A stretch of DNA of 54,337 bases from Burkholderia sp. Bp8963 (GCF_003854275.1 NZ_QTQP01000048.1:1-54337), one strand, 5' to 3'. Positions 34,974 to 44,228 are shown, counted from the stretch's first letter. The notes: generated by a model from the letters alone, not told the origin. Program-made: numbers and translations.

Positions 34974-35142
34974 TGCTAATCGCGGCATAGGAGTTCGCTG
35001 CCGATAATACGGCAGGGTTCGGCGTGCAATCGAATGAGTCGATCTCGATGGCATTACGTGCCTGCTGTGCGACCCGAATCAGGCCGAATCCAAGTAGCCC
35101 AAGCACGGAAACTCCGTGCCCACTCCGGCGGGGCTTTTTCGA

Positions 35143-35562
35143 TCAGACGGCTGTCTGCTCGTGCCGAATGGCTTCTAGTGCCGCACGAACAAGAAAGCCG
35201 CTACGCGTTTCCTTGTGGGCCTCCGCGAAGGCGTCAATCTGTGTAAGCACGAAGCGCGGCAAACTTATATTCACACGCTCTGGCTTCATATCAAATTTCG
35301 AAGGATCAATATCTACGACAGCCCAAAATGAGCCGGCATAGTCTGGGTTGTCGCGAAGTTCCTCAAACGACGTGGGCTCGAAGCGAACCTCGTCCCCCGC
35401 CTCGACGGAAGTTTCAACCCATCCCTCGATAGCCTCTTGCGTGTTTTCGAGCGCTTGTTCGAGCGTCGTGCCCCACGAGTTGCAGCCCGGAAAATCCGGT
35501 ACGACAACGCCATAATCGGTGCCCTCTTGCTTGTCGACAGCGACGAAAAATCTCACATTCAA
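35143..35562 (-). CDS. hicB: HicB-family antitoxin
   Basis: A 139-residue antitoxin. Residues ~1-70 are the HicB partial RNase H-like fold (VVVPDFPGCNSWGTTLEQAL, then ENTQEAIEGW). Residues ~95-135 form a ribbon-helix-helix DNA-binding domain (PERVNISLPRFVLTQIDAFA). It neutralises HicA and should autoregulate the operon. It lies 60 bases after hicA, toxin first, as usual for this family. Confidence 0.9.
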   Translation of the reverse strand: MNVRFFVAVDKQEGTDYGVVVPDFPGCNSWGTTLEQALENTQEAIEGWVETSVEAGDEVRFEPTSFEELRDNPDYAGSFWAVVDIDPSKFDMKPERVNISLPRFVLTQIDAFAEAHKETRSGFLVRAALEAIRHEQTAV

Positions 35563-35622
35563 CTCCTTGTTTGGAACCCGCTGACCGGTTGCGGCCCTCG
35601 GGGTCCGTTGTAGCCACCGGCC

Positions 35623-35817
35623 TTACTGCCCGGTGAGTGTTAAACCAGATTGCCTCTCGATGCTTTTCAGCGTCGCAATCGTGAGGTCTTTCTCTGGATG
35701 CGGCACCGTTACCGTGCCTGGCTTGCTCGCGTGCCTGAAGTGATGATGACTACCCTTCACCCGCTTTTGCACCCACCCATCCTGCTCAAGCCGCCGTATC
35801 ACTGTTCTCGAATCCAT
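35623..35817 (-). CDS. hicA: HicA-family mRNA interferase toxin
   Basis: A 64-residue HicA toxin with a double-stranded RNA-binding fold. The conserved SRTVIRRLEQDGWVQKRVKG segment and catalytic GSHHHFRH (His24 candidate) are intact, as is TVTVPHPEKDL. It would cut mRNA when freed from HicB. Start at 35817; the longer open frame to 35961 runs through the operator and is not coding. The gene appears functional despite the decayed surroundings. Confidence 0.88.
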   Translation of the reverse strand: MDSRTVIRRLEQDGWVQKRVKGSHHHFRHASKPGTVTVPHPEKDLTIATLKSIERQSGLTLTGQ

Positions 35818-35878
35818 AACGCCGCACCATGTCCTTCGCCAAAGCTGTCGCCATACATACCCCCTTTCTCCCGACCCA

Positions 35879-35897
35879 GTGTGTAGTCTATACACAC
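35879..35897. promoter_or_regulatory. inverted repeat operator upstream of hicAB
   Basis: GTGTGTA (35879-35885), a five-base spacer and TACACAC (35891-35897) form a perfect 7-bp inverted repeat, with further TGTGTA copies at about 35920-35937. It lies ~60 bases before hicA, where a HicB ribbon-helix-helix dimer would bind. Confidence 0.6.
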
Positions 35898-36193
35898 CAT
35901 GGAGGAATGCAAGGAAAATTTGTGTATGTGGTGTGTAAAAATACCCGCTGAATCCGGTCATTCGGGCGTCGCGACGTCGGCCTGGAAGGAGGATTTCCAG
36001 TTCGTGGAGCAGCGCCGTACGGGCCGTCAGCCGTGGGACGGCCGTCGTGATCGGCGTGGTGTGGCTGGTGTCACTCGCACTGGCCGCCTGGTTCGGCTAC
36101 CGGATCCAGGAATACCACTTGCTAAGAACCACGAGCGGTGCGGCGGCCTCTCGTCGGATGCTACCGGCCCGCCTTGCAAAAGGAGTCTCGATC

Positions 36194-36505
36194 ATGCCAC
36201 TCACCCGCCGTCACTTCATGATCCTCGTCACGTCCGTCGCGTCGACAACAGTTCTCCCCAACGGGGCGCAAGCGGCCGCCCCGGTGCTGTCCGAGAACGA
36301 TCCGACCGCGCTGGCCCTCGGCTACAAAGCGGATGCTTCTAAGGTGGACAAGGCGAAGTTTTCCCGGTACCAGTCCGGGCAGACTTGCGCCAATTGCCAG
36401 CTTTATCAGGGCGCGGCCGGCTCCGAGATGGGTCCGTGTTCAACCTATGGCGGCAAGCTGGTCTTTGCAAAGGGATGGTGTAACGCTTACGTGAAAAAAA
36501 CCTGA
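36194..36505 (+). CDS. high-potential iron-sulfur protein (HiPIP)
   Basis: A 103-residue periplasmic electron carrier. It has a twin-arginine-like leader (TRRHFMILVTSVASTTVLPN) and the four cluster cysteines C65, C68, C82 and C96 (QTCANCQLYQ, MGPCSTYGG, AKGWCNAYV), which bind a [4Fe-4S] cluster. AAAAGGAG precedes the ATG at 36194. In frame just upstream lies a membrane-helix-like stretch (IGVVWLVSLALAAWFGYRIQ) that is not part of the mature protein and may be the tail of a lost gene. It may donate electrons to oxidases. Confidence 0.92.
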   Translation: MPLTRRHFMILVTSVASTTVLPNGAQAAAPVLSENDPTALALGYKADASKVDKAKFSRYQSGQTCANCQLYQGAAGSEMGPCSTYGGKLVFAKGWCNAYVKKT

Positions 36506-36845
36506 GGCTCGCTCGCCATCCGCCCAACAGTCGATCGAGCGCCGGGTTGTTTCGTCCTGCCGGCGTAACCGGTTCGGGAATACGGCGAAACGCGCTATCG
36601 GAACGCCCGGTACCGGGCGAGTGACCGGCCATGGCGCTCGATCGACTCTGAAGCCGTACGGCGACCCTTGCATCGTTCCATCGCGGAACGGGGCCGATTC
36701 CGCGAATGACGAGCGGCCGATAGGCGATGCTGCCAACGGCATTGCCTATCGGCAGCCAAGGTCATCAAGCAAGTCGCCGCGTTTCTTCACGCCGACTTAT
36801 GCAAAGGATCGGGCCTTGTTATGGAGCACGGGGGACGCGGGCGCG
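36506..36845. other. intergenic region, no gene seen
   Basis: About 340 bases between the HiPIP gene and the convergent end of the binding-protein gene. No motif-bearing frame or clear terminator was found. Confidence 0.4.
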
Positions 36846-37994
36846 TCAGTCCGCTCCGATCGTCGTGACCGGAACCCAGCGGCCGCCCTTCACCTGATAG
36901 AGCGTCGAGGTCGGGTTCTTGAGGTCGCCGTTCGCGTCGAATGCGATCTTTCCGGTAATGCCTTCGTATTGCGTCGCACGCAGCGCCGGCAGGAACTCGG
37001 CGGGTTTCGCGGAATTGGCCTGCTTCATCGCGTTGATCGCCACCCATGCGCAGTCGTACGCAAACGGCGCATAGGTCAACATGTCGGTGCCAAAGCGTTT
37101 TTTGTACTTCTGGACGAAGGCCTTGCCTTGCGGCAGCGTTTCGATCGGGCGCCCGTATTCCCACGCCATCGCGCCTTCCGCGGCAGGACCCGCCTCGTTG
37201 ATGAAGATCCGGTCGGCAATGCCGCCGCTGCCGACGAACAAGGTGCGCATGCCGAGCTGCCGCATCCGCTTCGTGATCAGCCCGGCCTGAACGTCGAGAC
37301 CGCCGAAGTACAGCATGTCGGCGTTCGCGGCCTTGATATTCGTCAGCTGCGCGTTGAACTCGACCGCCTTGTCGTTCGTGAATTCCGACGCGGTAATCTT
37401 GCCGCCGGCCGCATCGACGGTCTTCTTGAATTCCTCCACGGCCCCCTGGCCGAACGCGGTCCGGTCGTCCATCACCGCGATGCGCTGCGCCTTCGTGACG
37501 GTCACCGCATACTTGCCTGCATTGCCGGAGTTCTGCGCGTCGGTCGCAATGATACGGAAGACCGTCTTCAGCCCCTGGTGCGTAATGGCCGGATTGGTCG
37601 CCGCGGGATCGATCAGCGGAATGCCGGCCTTCGCGAAAATCGGCTCGGACGGAAGCGCCACGCCGGAGTTGTAGTACCCGACCACCGCGACCACGCCATC
37701 GTCGACGAGCTTTTGCGCGACCTGCACGCCAATGCGCGGGTCGCCCTGATCATCGACCGAATCGAGTTCGAAACGGACTTCCTGCCCGCCAAGCTTGACG
37801 TGCTGGGCGTTCGCCTCCTCGATCGCGAGGCGCACGCCATTCTCGATGTCCTTCCCGCTCGCGGCACTCTGCCCCGTCAGTGGGCTGGACACGCCGATCT
37901 TGACGACCTGCTGCCCGTACGACGGACCGCACGCGACGGACAACGCAATGGCGCTCAAGCAGGCGGCGAGCAATCTGTGTGAAAAGTTGAGCAT
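36846..37994 (-). CDS. LIV-type branched-chain amino acid ABC transporter binding protein
   Basis: A 382-residue periplasmic binding protein (Peripla_BP_6 type). A signal peptide (HRLLAACLSAIALSVACGPS) is followed by VKIGVSSPLTGQSAASGKDI, VGYYNSGVALPSEPIF and YAPFAYDCAWVAINAM, typical of LivJ/LivK. It should bind a branched-chain amino acid or related amine. No permease or ATPase gene is adjacent, so it either uses a distant transporter or has been recruited to the neighbouring betaine genes. Start at 37994. Confidence 0.88.
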   Translation of the reverse strand: MLNFSHRLLAACLSAIALSVACGPSYGQQVVKIGVSSPLTGQSAASGKDIENGVRLAIEEANAQHVKLGGQEVRFELDSVDDQGDPRIGVQVAQKLVDDGVVAVVGYYNSGVALPSEPIFAKAGIPLIDPAATNPAITHQGLKTVFRIIATDAQNSGNAGKYAVTVTKAQRIAVMDDRTAFGQGAVEEFKKTVDAAGGKITASEFTNDKAVEFNAQLTNIKAANADMLYFGGLDVQAGLITKRMRQLGMRTLFVGSGGIADRIFINEAGPAAEGAMAWEYGRPIETLPQGKAFVQKYKKRFGTDMLTYAPFAYDCAWVAINAMKQANSAKPAEFLPALRATQYEGITGKIAFDANGDLKNPTSTLYQVKGGRWVPVTTIGAD

Positions 37995-38418
37995 GGATTC
38001 AATCCCGATGACAAGACGAATCGGGCAATCGCCGCCATTGATCGGTTCGACATTTGCCCCCAATTCTCCACTGCGTTCAGGCCCACAGTTCCTGAACAAA
38101 TGTTCCACGACGGGCTGTTATGTTGAACTATATATCCAAACAGCAACCCGGCAAGAATCAAACTGCCTGGATTTCATGCGTGTTCATCAAGAAGCTCGCC
38201 TGCGCTCGAATTTCACCCACGATCAGCGCCAGACGGGCTGCGACCGGGCGATGGCCAACTCCGGCTGCGGCAGGTCATGATGCAACCATGTCAGCCGGCA
38301 CGCGACCGGCATCGGAGCCTGACATGCGTCACAACCATTCCTGGAAGGGCAGGACGATGCCCGGATAGCCCGTGGAGACCGTTCGTACACAACGTCGCCC
38401 GGTTCTCCGGGTGGTGAG
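37995..38418. other. intergenic region, no gene seen
   Basis: About 424 bases between the reductase gene and the binding-protein gene, both on the minus strand. It should hold the binding-protein promoter, possibly in the AT-rich stretch near 38115-38160. Confidence 0.4.
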
Positions 38419-39549
38419 TCAAAGCTCCAGCACCAGATCGGACGTCGGTCGGCTGCAGCACAGCAGCCGAAACCCCTTCTGCACCTCCCGATCCCGGATT
38501 CCGCCGTTGTGCTGCATGTCCACCGCGCCCTCGAGAAGCCGGATCTTGCACGTGCCGCACACGCCCTGGCTGCAGGACGACGCGACGGCCACGCCGGCCT
38601 TCTTCGCAGCCGCCAGCACGGTTTCCGATCCGCTCATCGTGAAGCGCTTCGACGAGCGGGACAGCTTCACCGTGAAGGTCTGCTGGCCTGACGCGCATTC
38701 GGCCTGGGCCGGTTCCAGCGCGGCACCCGCGGCAATATCGAAGCTTTCCTGGTGATAGCGGGCCGGGTCGTGACCGCCTTCGCGAAGCAGGGCGCGTACC
38801 GCGCCCATGTAGCCGCCCGGCCCGCAGGTGAATACCTCGTGGTCGGCGTAGTCGGGCACCCATTCCGACAACATCGGGAGACTGAGGCGGCCCGTGCCGC
38901 CCGCCCAATGCGCTTCATCGCCGACACCTTCGCACACGAAGAACAGACGAAGACGCGGCGACAGTTTCGCCAGCCGCTGCAGCTCGTCGCGGAAAACGAT
39001 ATCGGCGGGTGTTCTTGCGCTGTGCACGAACGCGATCTCGCGATCCAGCCCGAGATCGATGCTCGCTCGCGTCATCGACATCAGCGGCGTCACGCCCGAG
39101 CCGGCCGACAGAAACAGCGTCTTCGCGGCAGGCGATGCGGTCGACGTGAACGTGCCGGACGGGCCGTTTGCGTCGAGCCGCGCCCCCGGCTTCATGTTGT
39201 CATGAAGCCAGTTCGACATGATCCCGCCCGGCACCCGCTTGACGGTGATGGACACGAGATACGGGCGCGTCGGGGGCGACGAAATCGTGTAGCAGCGCTC
39301 GACGGGTTGCCCGCCCACACATGCCGATACCGTCAGGAATTGCCCGGGCTCGAATCGCACGGGCAATCCGTCCGCCGTGCGAAATTCGAAGCTCCTGACG
39401 TCGTGCGTTTCGTCGATCACGCGGCAACAGGTCAGCGTCTGCCGCTCGCTGCTCGGCCAGGCCCTGGCGCCGCGCTCCCACGTGCGGGTGTCGGCAAGAC
39501 GGTCCGCTACTTCCGGTGCAGGGTCGAACATCGTCTGAATGGTGTTCAT
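38419..39549 (-). CDS. Rieske oxygenase reductase subunit (GbcB-like)
   Basis: A 376-residue electron-transfer protein. The FAD domain (RCYTISS, residues 85-91) is followed by a nucleotide domain (LFLSAGSGVTPLMSMTRA; later FTCGPGGYMGAV) and a C-terminal plant-type [2Fe-2S] domain with Cys326, Cys331, Cys334 and Cys364. It should pass electrons from NADH or NADPH to the adjacent Rieske oxygenase. It matches GbcB and related betaine demethylase reductases. It begins 15 bases after the oxygenase stop. Confidence 0.9.
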   Translation of the reverse strand: MNTIQTMFDPAPEVADRLADTRTWERGARAWPSSERQTLTCCRVIDETHDVRSFEFRTADGLPVRFEPGQFLTVSACVGGQPVERCYTISSPPTRPYLVSITVKRVPGGIMSNWLHDNMKPGARLDANGPSGTFTSTASPAAKTLFLSAGSGVTPLMSMTRASIDLGLDREIAFVHSARTPADIVFRDELQRLAKLSPRLRLFFVCEGVGDEAHWAGGTGRLSLPMLSEWVPDYADHEVFTCGPGGYMGAVRALLREGGHDPARYHQESFDIAAGAALEPAQAECASGQQTFTVKLSRSSKRFTMSGSETVLAAAKKAGVAVASSCSQGVCGTCKIRLLEGAVDMQHNGGIRDREVQKGFRLLCCSRPTSDLVLEL

Positions 39550-39564
39550 GTTCGCGCTTCCCCG

Positions 39565-40821
39565 TCAGACGCCGTGCGCCTTCAGCCGCGCCGCATACCA
39601 GCGCGAGAACTGGTCCACGTAGGCCTCGGTGAACGGCGAGAACATGCCGGGCGAATACGCCGGATCCTGCGTGCCTTCGTGCGTGATCTCGACGAGGTGC
39701 TTGTCCTGCCGGTTCGTCGCGCTCCACACTTCCGTCAGATTGGAAAGGGTGTAATCGACGCCCTCCACCGCGTCCGCATGGACGAGCCATTTCGAGCGCA
39801 CGAGCGTCCTGTCCGGCGCGAGCGGGATGATGTACGAGACGACGGCATGGTCGCTCATCACGTGCGTCCACGAATTGTGCGTCCAGAGATGCGTGTCGCC
39901 GAGATCGCGCCGCTGCAGATTGCCGAACAGCTTCGTGCTGGCGACCCTGGTGCTGATCGTCTGCGACTCGCCGCTGCCGGCGATCACGAGTTGCTGCGTC
40001 CTGAACTGGGTAACCGCTTCCTCGTCGAGCCACTCGACGGACGCACCGACGAACCCGTCGCGCTCCCAGCTCGCCTGACACGCGGCATTACGCTCCTTGT
40101 ACGCTTCCAGCGCGCGAAGCGACTCTTCGCTGAGGTTCTCGGGGCAGAACCCGAAGTCTTCCGGCAGGAACGACGCGGTGAGTTCCGGATGCGTGCCCGC
40201 GCAATGGTAGCACTCGCGGTTGTTCTCGATGACCAGCTTCCAGTTGCCGTTCTCGATGATCTCCTGCTCGAACGCAATCTTCGTGTTCTGCAGGTCGTAG
40301 GGCGCGAAACGCGCCGTCATCGTCTGTTCCAGCTTCGCGATGTCCTCCGGCGCACGATCGTCGAGGCATACGAAAATGTGCGTGCCGATGATCTTCGTGT
40401 GCACCGGCAGCAGGCTGCGGCAGCGCGTGTCGAAATCCTTGCCCATGTGCGTCACGTGGCGCAGGCTGCCGTCGAGATCGTACGTCCATTGATGATAAGG
40501 ACACACGAGCATGCCGACCGTCGATTTTCCGGCTTCCTTGAGGCGCGCGCCGCGATGACGGCAGACGTTTCTGTATGCGCGAACGTTCTCGTCGTCGTCG
40601 CGAACGATGATGATCGACGCCTTGCCGATGTCGACGGTCGACACGTCGCCCGGCTCGGGAACGTCCGCGGTGACGCCGACCAGGATCCAGTGCTTGTGGA
40701 AGAAAATCCCGACGTCCGTTTCGAAGACGTCCTGGCGACCGAACAGTGCTCCGGGCATCCCATAGCCGGGCCGGCGGCTCCGGATCAACTCGCCATGGGT
40801 CTTCGCTTGCAATTCAGACAT
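39565..40821 (-). CDS. Rieske non-heme iron oxygenase (GbcA-like)
   Basis: A 418-residue oxygenase alpha subunit. The Rieske [2Fe-2S] ligands are Cys87, His89, Cys107 and His110 (NVCRHRGARL; LVCPYHQWTY). The mononuclear iron region is NWKLVIENNRECYHCAGTHP, very like GbcA of glycine betaine demethylation. Start at 40821 follows GGAGAAAGACG; a frame to 40905 lacks one. With the reductase it should oxidatively demethylate a quaternary amine, releasing formaldehyde. Stachydrine and hydroxyproline betaine demethylases belong to the same family, so the substrate is open. Confidence 0.9.
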   Translation of the reverse strand: MSELQAKTHGELIRSRRPGYGMPGALFGRQDVFETDVGIFFHKHWILVGVTADVPEPGDVSTVDIGKASIIIVRDDDENVRAYRNVCRHRGARLKEAGKSTVGMLVCPYHQWTYDLDGSLRHVTHMGKDFDTRCRSLLPVHTKIIGTHIFVCLDDRAPEDIAKLEQTMTARFAPYDLQNTKIAFEQEIIENGNWKLVIENNRECYHCAGTHPELTASFLPEDFGFCPENLSEESLRALEAYKERNAACQASWERDGFVGASVEWLDEEAVTQFRTQQLVIAGSGESQTISTRVASTKLFGNLQRRDLGDTHLWTHNSWTHVMSDHAVVSYIIPLAPDRTLVRSKWLVHADAVEGVDYTLSNLTEVWSATNRQDKHLVEITHEGTQDPAYSPGMFSPFTEAYVDQFSRWYAARLKAHGV

Positions 40822-40991
40822 CGTCTTTCTCCAATGATCAGGGGTCTCGGGACTTCGCTTGTTCCCGCTTGAACCCAGTATTGGATTGACGAAAAAGAGC
40901 GTCAACGCGCTTTATTTTCGGTCTGGCATTACTTCAGGTCATGCGACCGCGGGCGCCGCCGACGGCGGCCCGGCGCGGCTGCGCCAGCGCT

Positions 40992-41921
40992 TCAGCCCCG
41001 GTCGATGTCGGCCCGTAGCCAGTCGATCAGGCCGTCGATTTCGGGGGTAATCGTGCGCCCGTGCGGCACGACGATGTAGTACGCGTCAACCATCCTGAGC
41101 GATGCGGCCGGCAGTCGAACCAGTTCTCCCGCGTCGAGCAGGTCGTGGACGAGCCTGCCCCAGCCGAGCGCGATGCCCTGGCCGTAGCGGGCTGCCTCGA
41201 TTGCGTCGGTGTACAGGCTGCATCGAAACGTGAAATTCAGCCGCACGGGATAGAATCCGACCGCGTGAAACCACGCTTCCCATCCCATCCAGCCCTCCGA
41301 CGTCGAATCGGACTCGATGAGCGCGGCGTTCGCGATGTCCTGCAACGACTCGGGCCTGCCTCGCGATTCGAGCCACGCCGGTGAGCAGACCGGAAACACT
41401 TCCTCATCGAACAGCAGCGTCGCGGTGCCGTCGCCCCATCGTCCGTTTCCATACCGCACCGCGACGTCGATCTCCTTGTGCCGCAGATCCGCGGTGAACA
41501 TCAGCGTGGAGAGCCGAAGCTGCAGATCCGGCTGGGCCTGCTTCAGCGACGCGAGCCTCGGCAGCAGGCGGAAACGGGAAAACGCGGCCGTGGCCGCGAG
41601 CACGAGTTCCCGCCGGGCGGGGCCGCGCGCCAGCCGGTCGAATACTCCGGCAATTTTCTGCATCGACTCGGCGACAACCAGATACAGCGCGCGCCCTTCC
41701 TCGGTGAGCTCGATCGACCGGTGCAGACGGTGAAACAGGCGACACCCGAGTGTGTCTTCGAGAAACTTGACCTGGCGGCTCACCGCGGCCTGCGTGACGC
41801 CCAGTTCGTGGGCGGCCAGCGTGAAGCTGCCGAGCCGCGCGACCGCTTCGAATTCGACGAGCGCGGTCACCGAAGGGATGATCCGACGGTAGCCTTTGGG
41901 GGGAGACGTCGCAGGTTTCAT
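40992..41921 (-). CDS. LysR-family regulator (GcvA-like)
   Basis: A 309-residue LysR protein. The helix-turn-helix lies at residues ~15-75 (SFTLAAHELGVTQAAVSRQV). The effector domain begins at RELVLAATAAFSRFRLLPRL and the WLRADID C-terminus is GcvA-type. Start at 41921, 19 bases after the stop of the GlxA-type regulator, so both probably share a transcript. It is upstream of the Rieske genes (gap 170 bases) and may control them. Confidence 0.88.
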   Translation of the reverse strand: MKPATSPPKGYRRIIPSVTALVEFEAVARLGSFTLAAHELGVTQAAVSRQVKFLEDTLGCRLFHRLHRSIELTEEGRALYLVVAESMQKIAGVFDRLARGPARRELVLAATAAFSRFRLLPRLASLKQAQPDLQLRLSTLMFTADLRHKEIDVAVRYGNGRWGDGTATLLFDEEVFPVCSPAWLESRGRPESLQDIANAALIESDSTSEGWMGWEAWFHAVGFYPVRLNFTFRCSLYTDAIEAARYGQGIALGWGRLVHDLLDAGELVRLPAASLRMVDAYYIVVPHGRTITPEIDGLIDWLRADIDRG

Positions 41922-41940
41922 GTTCGGGATGCGCGAAGGC

Positions 41941-42978
41941 TCATGAGTCGACCAGCACCGTCTCCGCGGCATTCGGCAGCCGTGCCGCACGATACGCGTT
42001 CGGCGACTCTCCGAATTCCTTCCTGAACTCGCGACCGAGGTGCGACGCATCGGAAAACCCGCAGGACGTCGCGATATCGGCCACGGTGCGATCGGAACTC
42101 GTCAGCAGCCATGACGCCATTCGTATGCGAATCTGTCTCGCATAAGCGCGAGGCGACTTGCCGGTTTCCGTCGCGAACAGACGTTCGAGCTGCCGCACCG
42201 ACACTTCGAGCCGTCGGGCCAGCTCGACCTGGCTCAGCGGCTGGCCGATGTGCTGCTCCATCAACAGGATGGCCCGCCTGACCTTCGGATGCGTCGCGGG
42301 CTCGAGCCCCGGAGGATGCGGTTGCGGCGCATTCCCTTTCTGCGCATCGTCCACCAGCAGGATGCGCAGCGCCTTCCGGACGATCGTCGCGTCGAAATGG
42401 CGAAGCAGGATCGCGGCAGCCACATCGATCGATGCGCGCCCGCCGGAGCAGGTGATGCGCCGTCTGTCGACGACGAAAAGCCGGTCGGCGACGAGGTTGC
42501 GCTCGTCGATGCTCGGGAAGCGCTCGACGAAATCCCAATAGTGGAACCAGCTCACGCAGATTCGATAGCCGCTCATCACGCCGGCCCGGACGAGCGCGAA
42601 CGCGCCCGTGCAGACGCCCACGAGCGTGGCCGAGGTGCTGGCCATCGCGCGTATGAACGCCAAGGTCGCGTCGCTCGCCGGCTGCCCCGAATGCAGCAGC
42701 CCGCCCACGATCACGACGTAGTCGAGCGCCTCCGCTTCTTCGAAGGTCGTCCACGGCGTGATCTGGATTCCACAGCTCGCGCGGACGGGAACGAGATTTT
42801 CGCCGACGATGGTCCATGAGCATCGAACCGGTCGGCTCATGTCGCCTTCGTCGCTCGCGAGCCTGAGCAGGTCGACGAAACCGGAGAATGCGGTCAAGGT
42901 GAAGTTCGGTAACAGCACGATTCCGAAGCGGAGGGGCCGTGAAGCTGCCGCGTTGGCGTCGATCGAGTGGCTAACCAT
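41941..42978 (-). CDS. GlxA-family AraC regulator (CdhR/GbdR-like)
   Basis: A 345-residue regulator. The DJ-1/PfpI domain covers residues ~15-195 (LVGVCTGAFALVRAGVMSGY). The AraC helix-turn-helix pair covers ~230-335 (VELARRLEVSVRQLERLFAT; then IATSCGFSDASHLGREFRKE). This architecture is that of GbdR, CdhR and ArgR-type regulators, which sense betaine, carnitine or related amines and activate Rieske demethylase genes. The genomic context suits this. Confidence 0.9.
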   Translation of the reverse strand: MVSHSIDANAAASRPLRFGIVLLPNFTLTAFSGFVDLLRLASDEGDMSRPVRCSWTIVGENLVPVRASCGIQITPWTTFEEAEALDYVVIVGGLLHSGQPASDATLAFIRAMASTSATLVGVCTGAFALVRAGVMSGYRICVSWFHYWDFVERFPSIDERNLVADRLFVVDRRRITCSGGRASIDVAAAILLRHFDATIVRKALRILLVDDAQKGNAPQPHPPGLEPATHPKVRRAILLMEQHIGQPLSQVELARRLEVSVRQLERLFATETGKSPRAYARQIRIRMASWLLTSSDRTVADIATSCGFSDASHLGREFRKEFGESPNAYRAARLPNAAETVLVDS

Positions 42979-43070
42979 GGGACGGCCTGCGTCAATGCAA
43001 TTCAAACATTTGAGAACGACGAGCATTCGACGGACCGCGCGGCGCCTCGCGAGTTCGATTTCATCGCCCG

Positions 43071-44072
43071 CTATCTGGCGACGTCGACGCCGACGTCGAG
43101 CCAGCCACGCATCATCGTGCCGACCTCCTCGTCGAGCCAGTCGCGAAACTGCCGATACTCCGGGCGCGACCGTGCGTTCTTGTGGGTAATCAGATAGTGA
43201 TGACGGTCACGAAACACGATCACATCCGGAACCGGCCGCATCAGGCTCCCCTGCTCGACCTGGCGATGCACGAGGTGATGCCAGCCAAGCAGCGTCCCCT
43301 CGCCGGCTTCGGCCTGCGCGACGAGGAGCCGGTAGTCGTTGCTCTCCAGATTCCTGTTCTCGACCAGCAGATCGGTGCCGTCGCCCTGCTGAAACCAGTT
43401 TCGCCACACGCGCCAGTCCACGTGCTCGCAAATCTGCGCACGCCCCAGCAGCGACAGGTTCAGCGTCGGTTGCGACAGCAGGTCCAGCGGCTTCAGCGTC
43501 CTGCCGCGAAAATGCCGATCGTGAAACGACGGGCTGCAGACCGGGTAGACGATGTCATGGAACAGCGGCCCGACTTCGAACTCGGCCTCACGCGGCGGGT
43601 TCTTCGTGATGATGATGTCGGGCTCCATCAGCTCGTCGAGCTCCATGAAGTGCTCGGTGACCATCACGTGCATCCGGATATCCGGAAATCGTTCGCGGAA
43701 CGCCGGCAGCCGGGCCGACAGCCACAGCGCGGAAAACGTATGCGACACGCAGATCGTCAACGCATGCTTGTCCGTGCGGCGCACGGCCTCCGCCGCTTCC
43801 GCGATGTTCATGATCGACAGATATGACGCGTTGTACAGGATGCGGCCGGCGTCGGTCAGCGCGATATGCCTGCCGGTGCGCTCGAACAGCGCGACGTCGA
43901 GGGAATCTTCGAGCTCCTTGATCTGTCTGCTGATTGCCGCCTGGGTCACGCACAGCACCTCCGCGGCCTGCGTGAAGCTCTCGTATCGCGCCGCCGTCAC
44001 GAAGCACCTCAGCGCCCGAAGCGACGGCATCTGGGCGAGGAGTCTGTCCGTAAATAGCTGCTTCTTCGACAT
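43071..44072 (-). CDS. LysR-family regulator
   Basis: A 333-residue LysR protein. The helix-turn-helix is at residues ~15-80 (YESFTQAAEVLCVTQAAISR, then QIKELEDSLDVALFERTG), and the effector domain starts near HALTICVSHTFSALWLS. Start at 44072; the long form from 44102 adds a weak upstream segment. It is the third regulator in a row and sits just after the aldehyde dehydrogenase. Effector unknown. Confidence 0.88.
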   Translation of the reverse strand: MSKKQLFTDRLLAQMPSLRALRCFVTAARYESFTQAAEVLCVTQAAISRQIKELEDSLDVALFERTGRHIALTDAGRILYNASYLSIMNIAEAAEAVRRTDKHALTICVSHTFSALWLSARLPAFRERFPDIRMHVMVTEHFMELDELMEPDIIITKNPPREAEFEVGPLFHDIVYPVCSPSFHDRHFRGRTLKPLDLLSQPTLNLSLLGRAQICEHVDWRVWRNWFQQGDGTDLLVENRNLESNDYRLLVAQAEAGEGTLLGWHHLVHRQVEQGSLMRPVPDVIVFRDRHHYLITHKNARSRPEYRQFRDWLDEEVGTMMRGWLDVGVDVAR

Positions 44073-44228
44073 GGGTTTTACTCTCAAAACGGATACGCGC
44101 AACGCACGCGAACGCGCCGTTCGTCATCACGCTCACGCTGCCGGCGAAAATCCCGCTATCGTGCCACGAACAACGACAAGGGTCCGCATAAAACGAGTGT
44201 GCGAGTCCTCGTGCCGGATGGCAAGCGC

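Larger units (their letters stand above)
34232..35142. other. degenerate accessory stretch
   Basis: About 910 bases without an intact gene, containing the PHP-ATPase and recombinase remnants. Base composition is less GC-rich and less codon-like than the flanks. It reads as the scar of a lost mobile or defence element. Confidence 0.55.

Noticed and set aside
34232..35142. A functional mobile element in the scar region
   Set aside because: No transposase or complete integrase is present, and no terminal repeats were seen.
38752..40872. 706-residue plus-strand frame opposite the Rieske and reductase genes
   Set aside because: Spans two well-supported genes on the other strand and reads as Arg-rich shadow.
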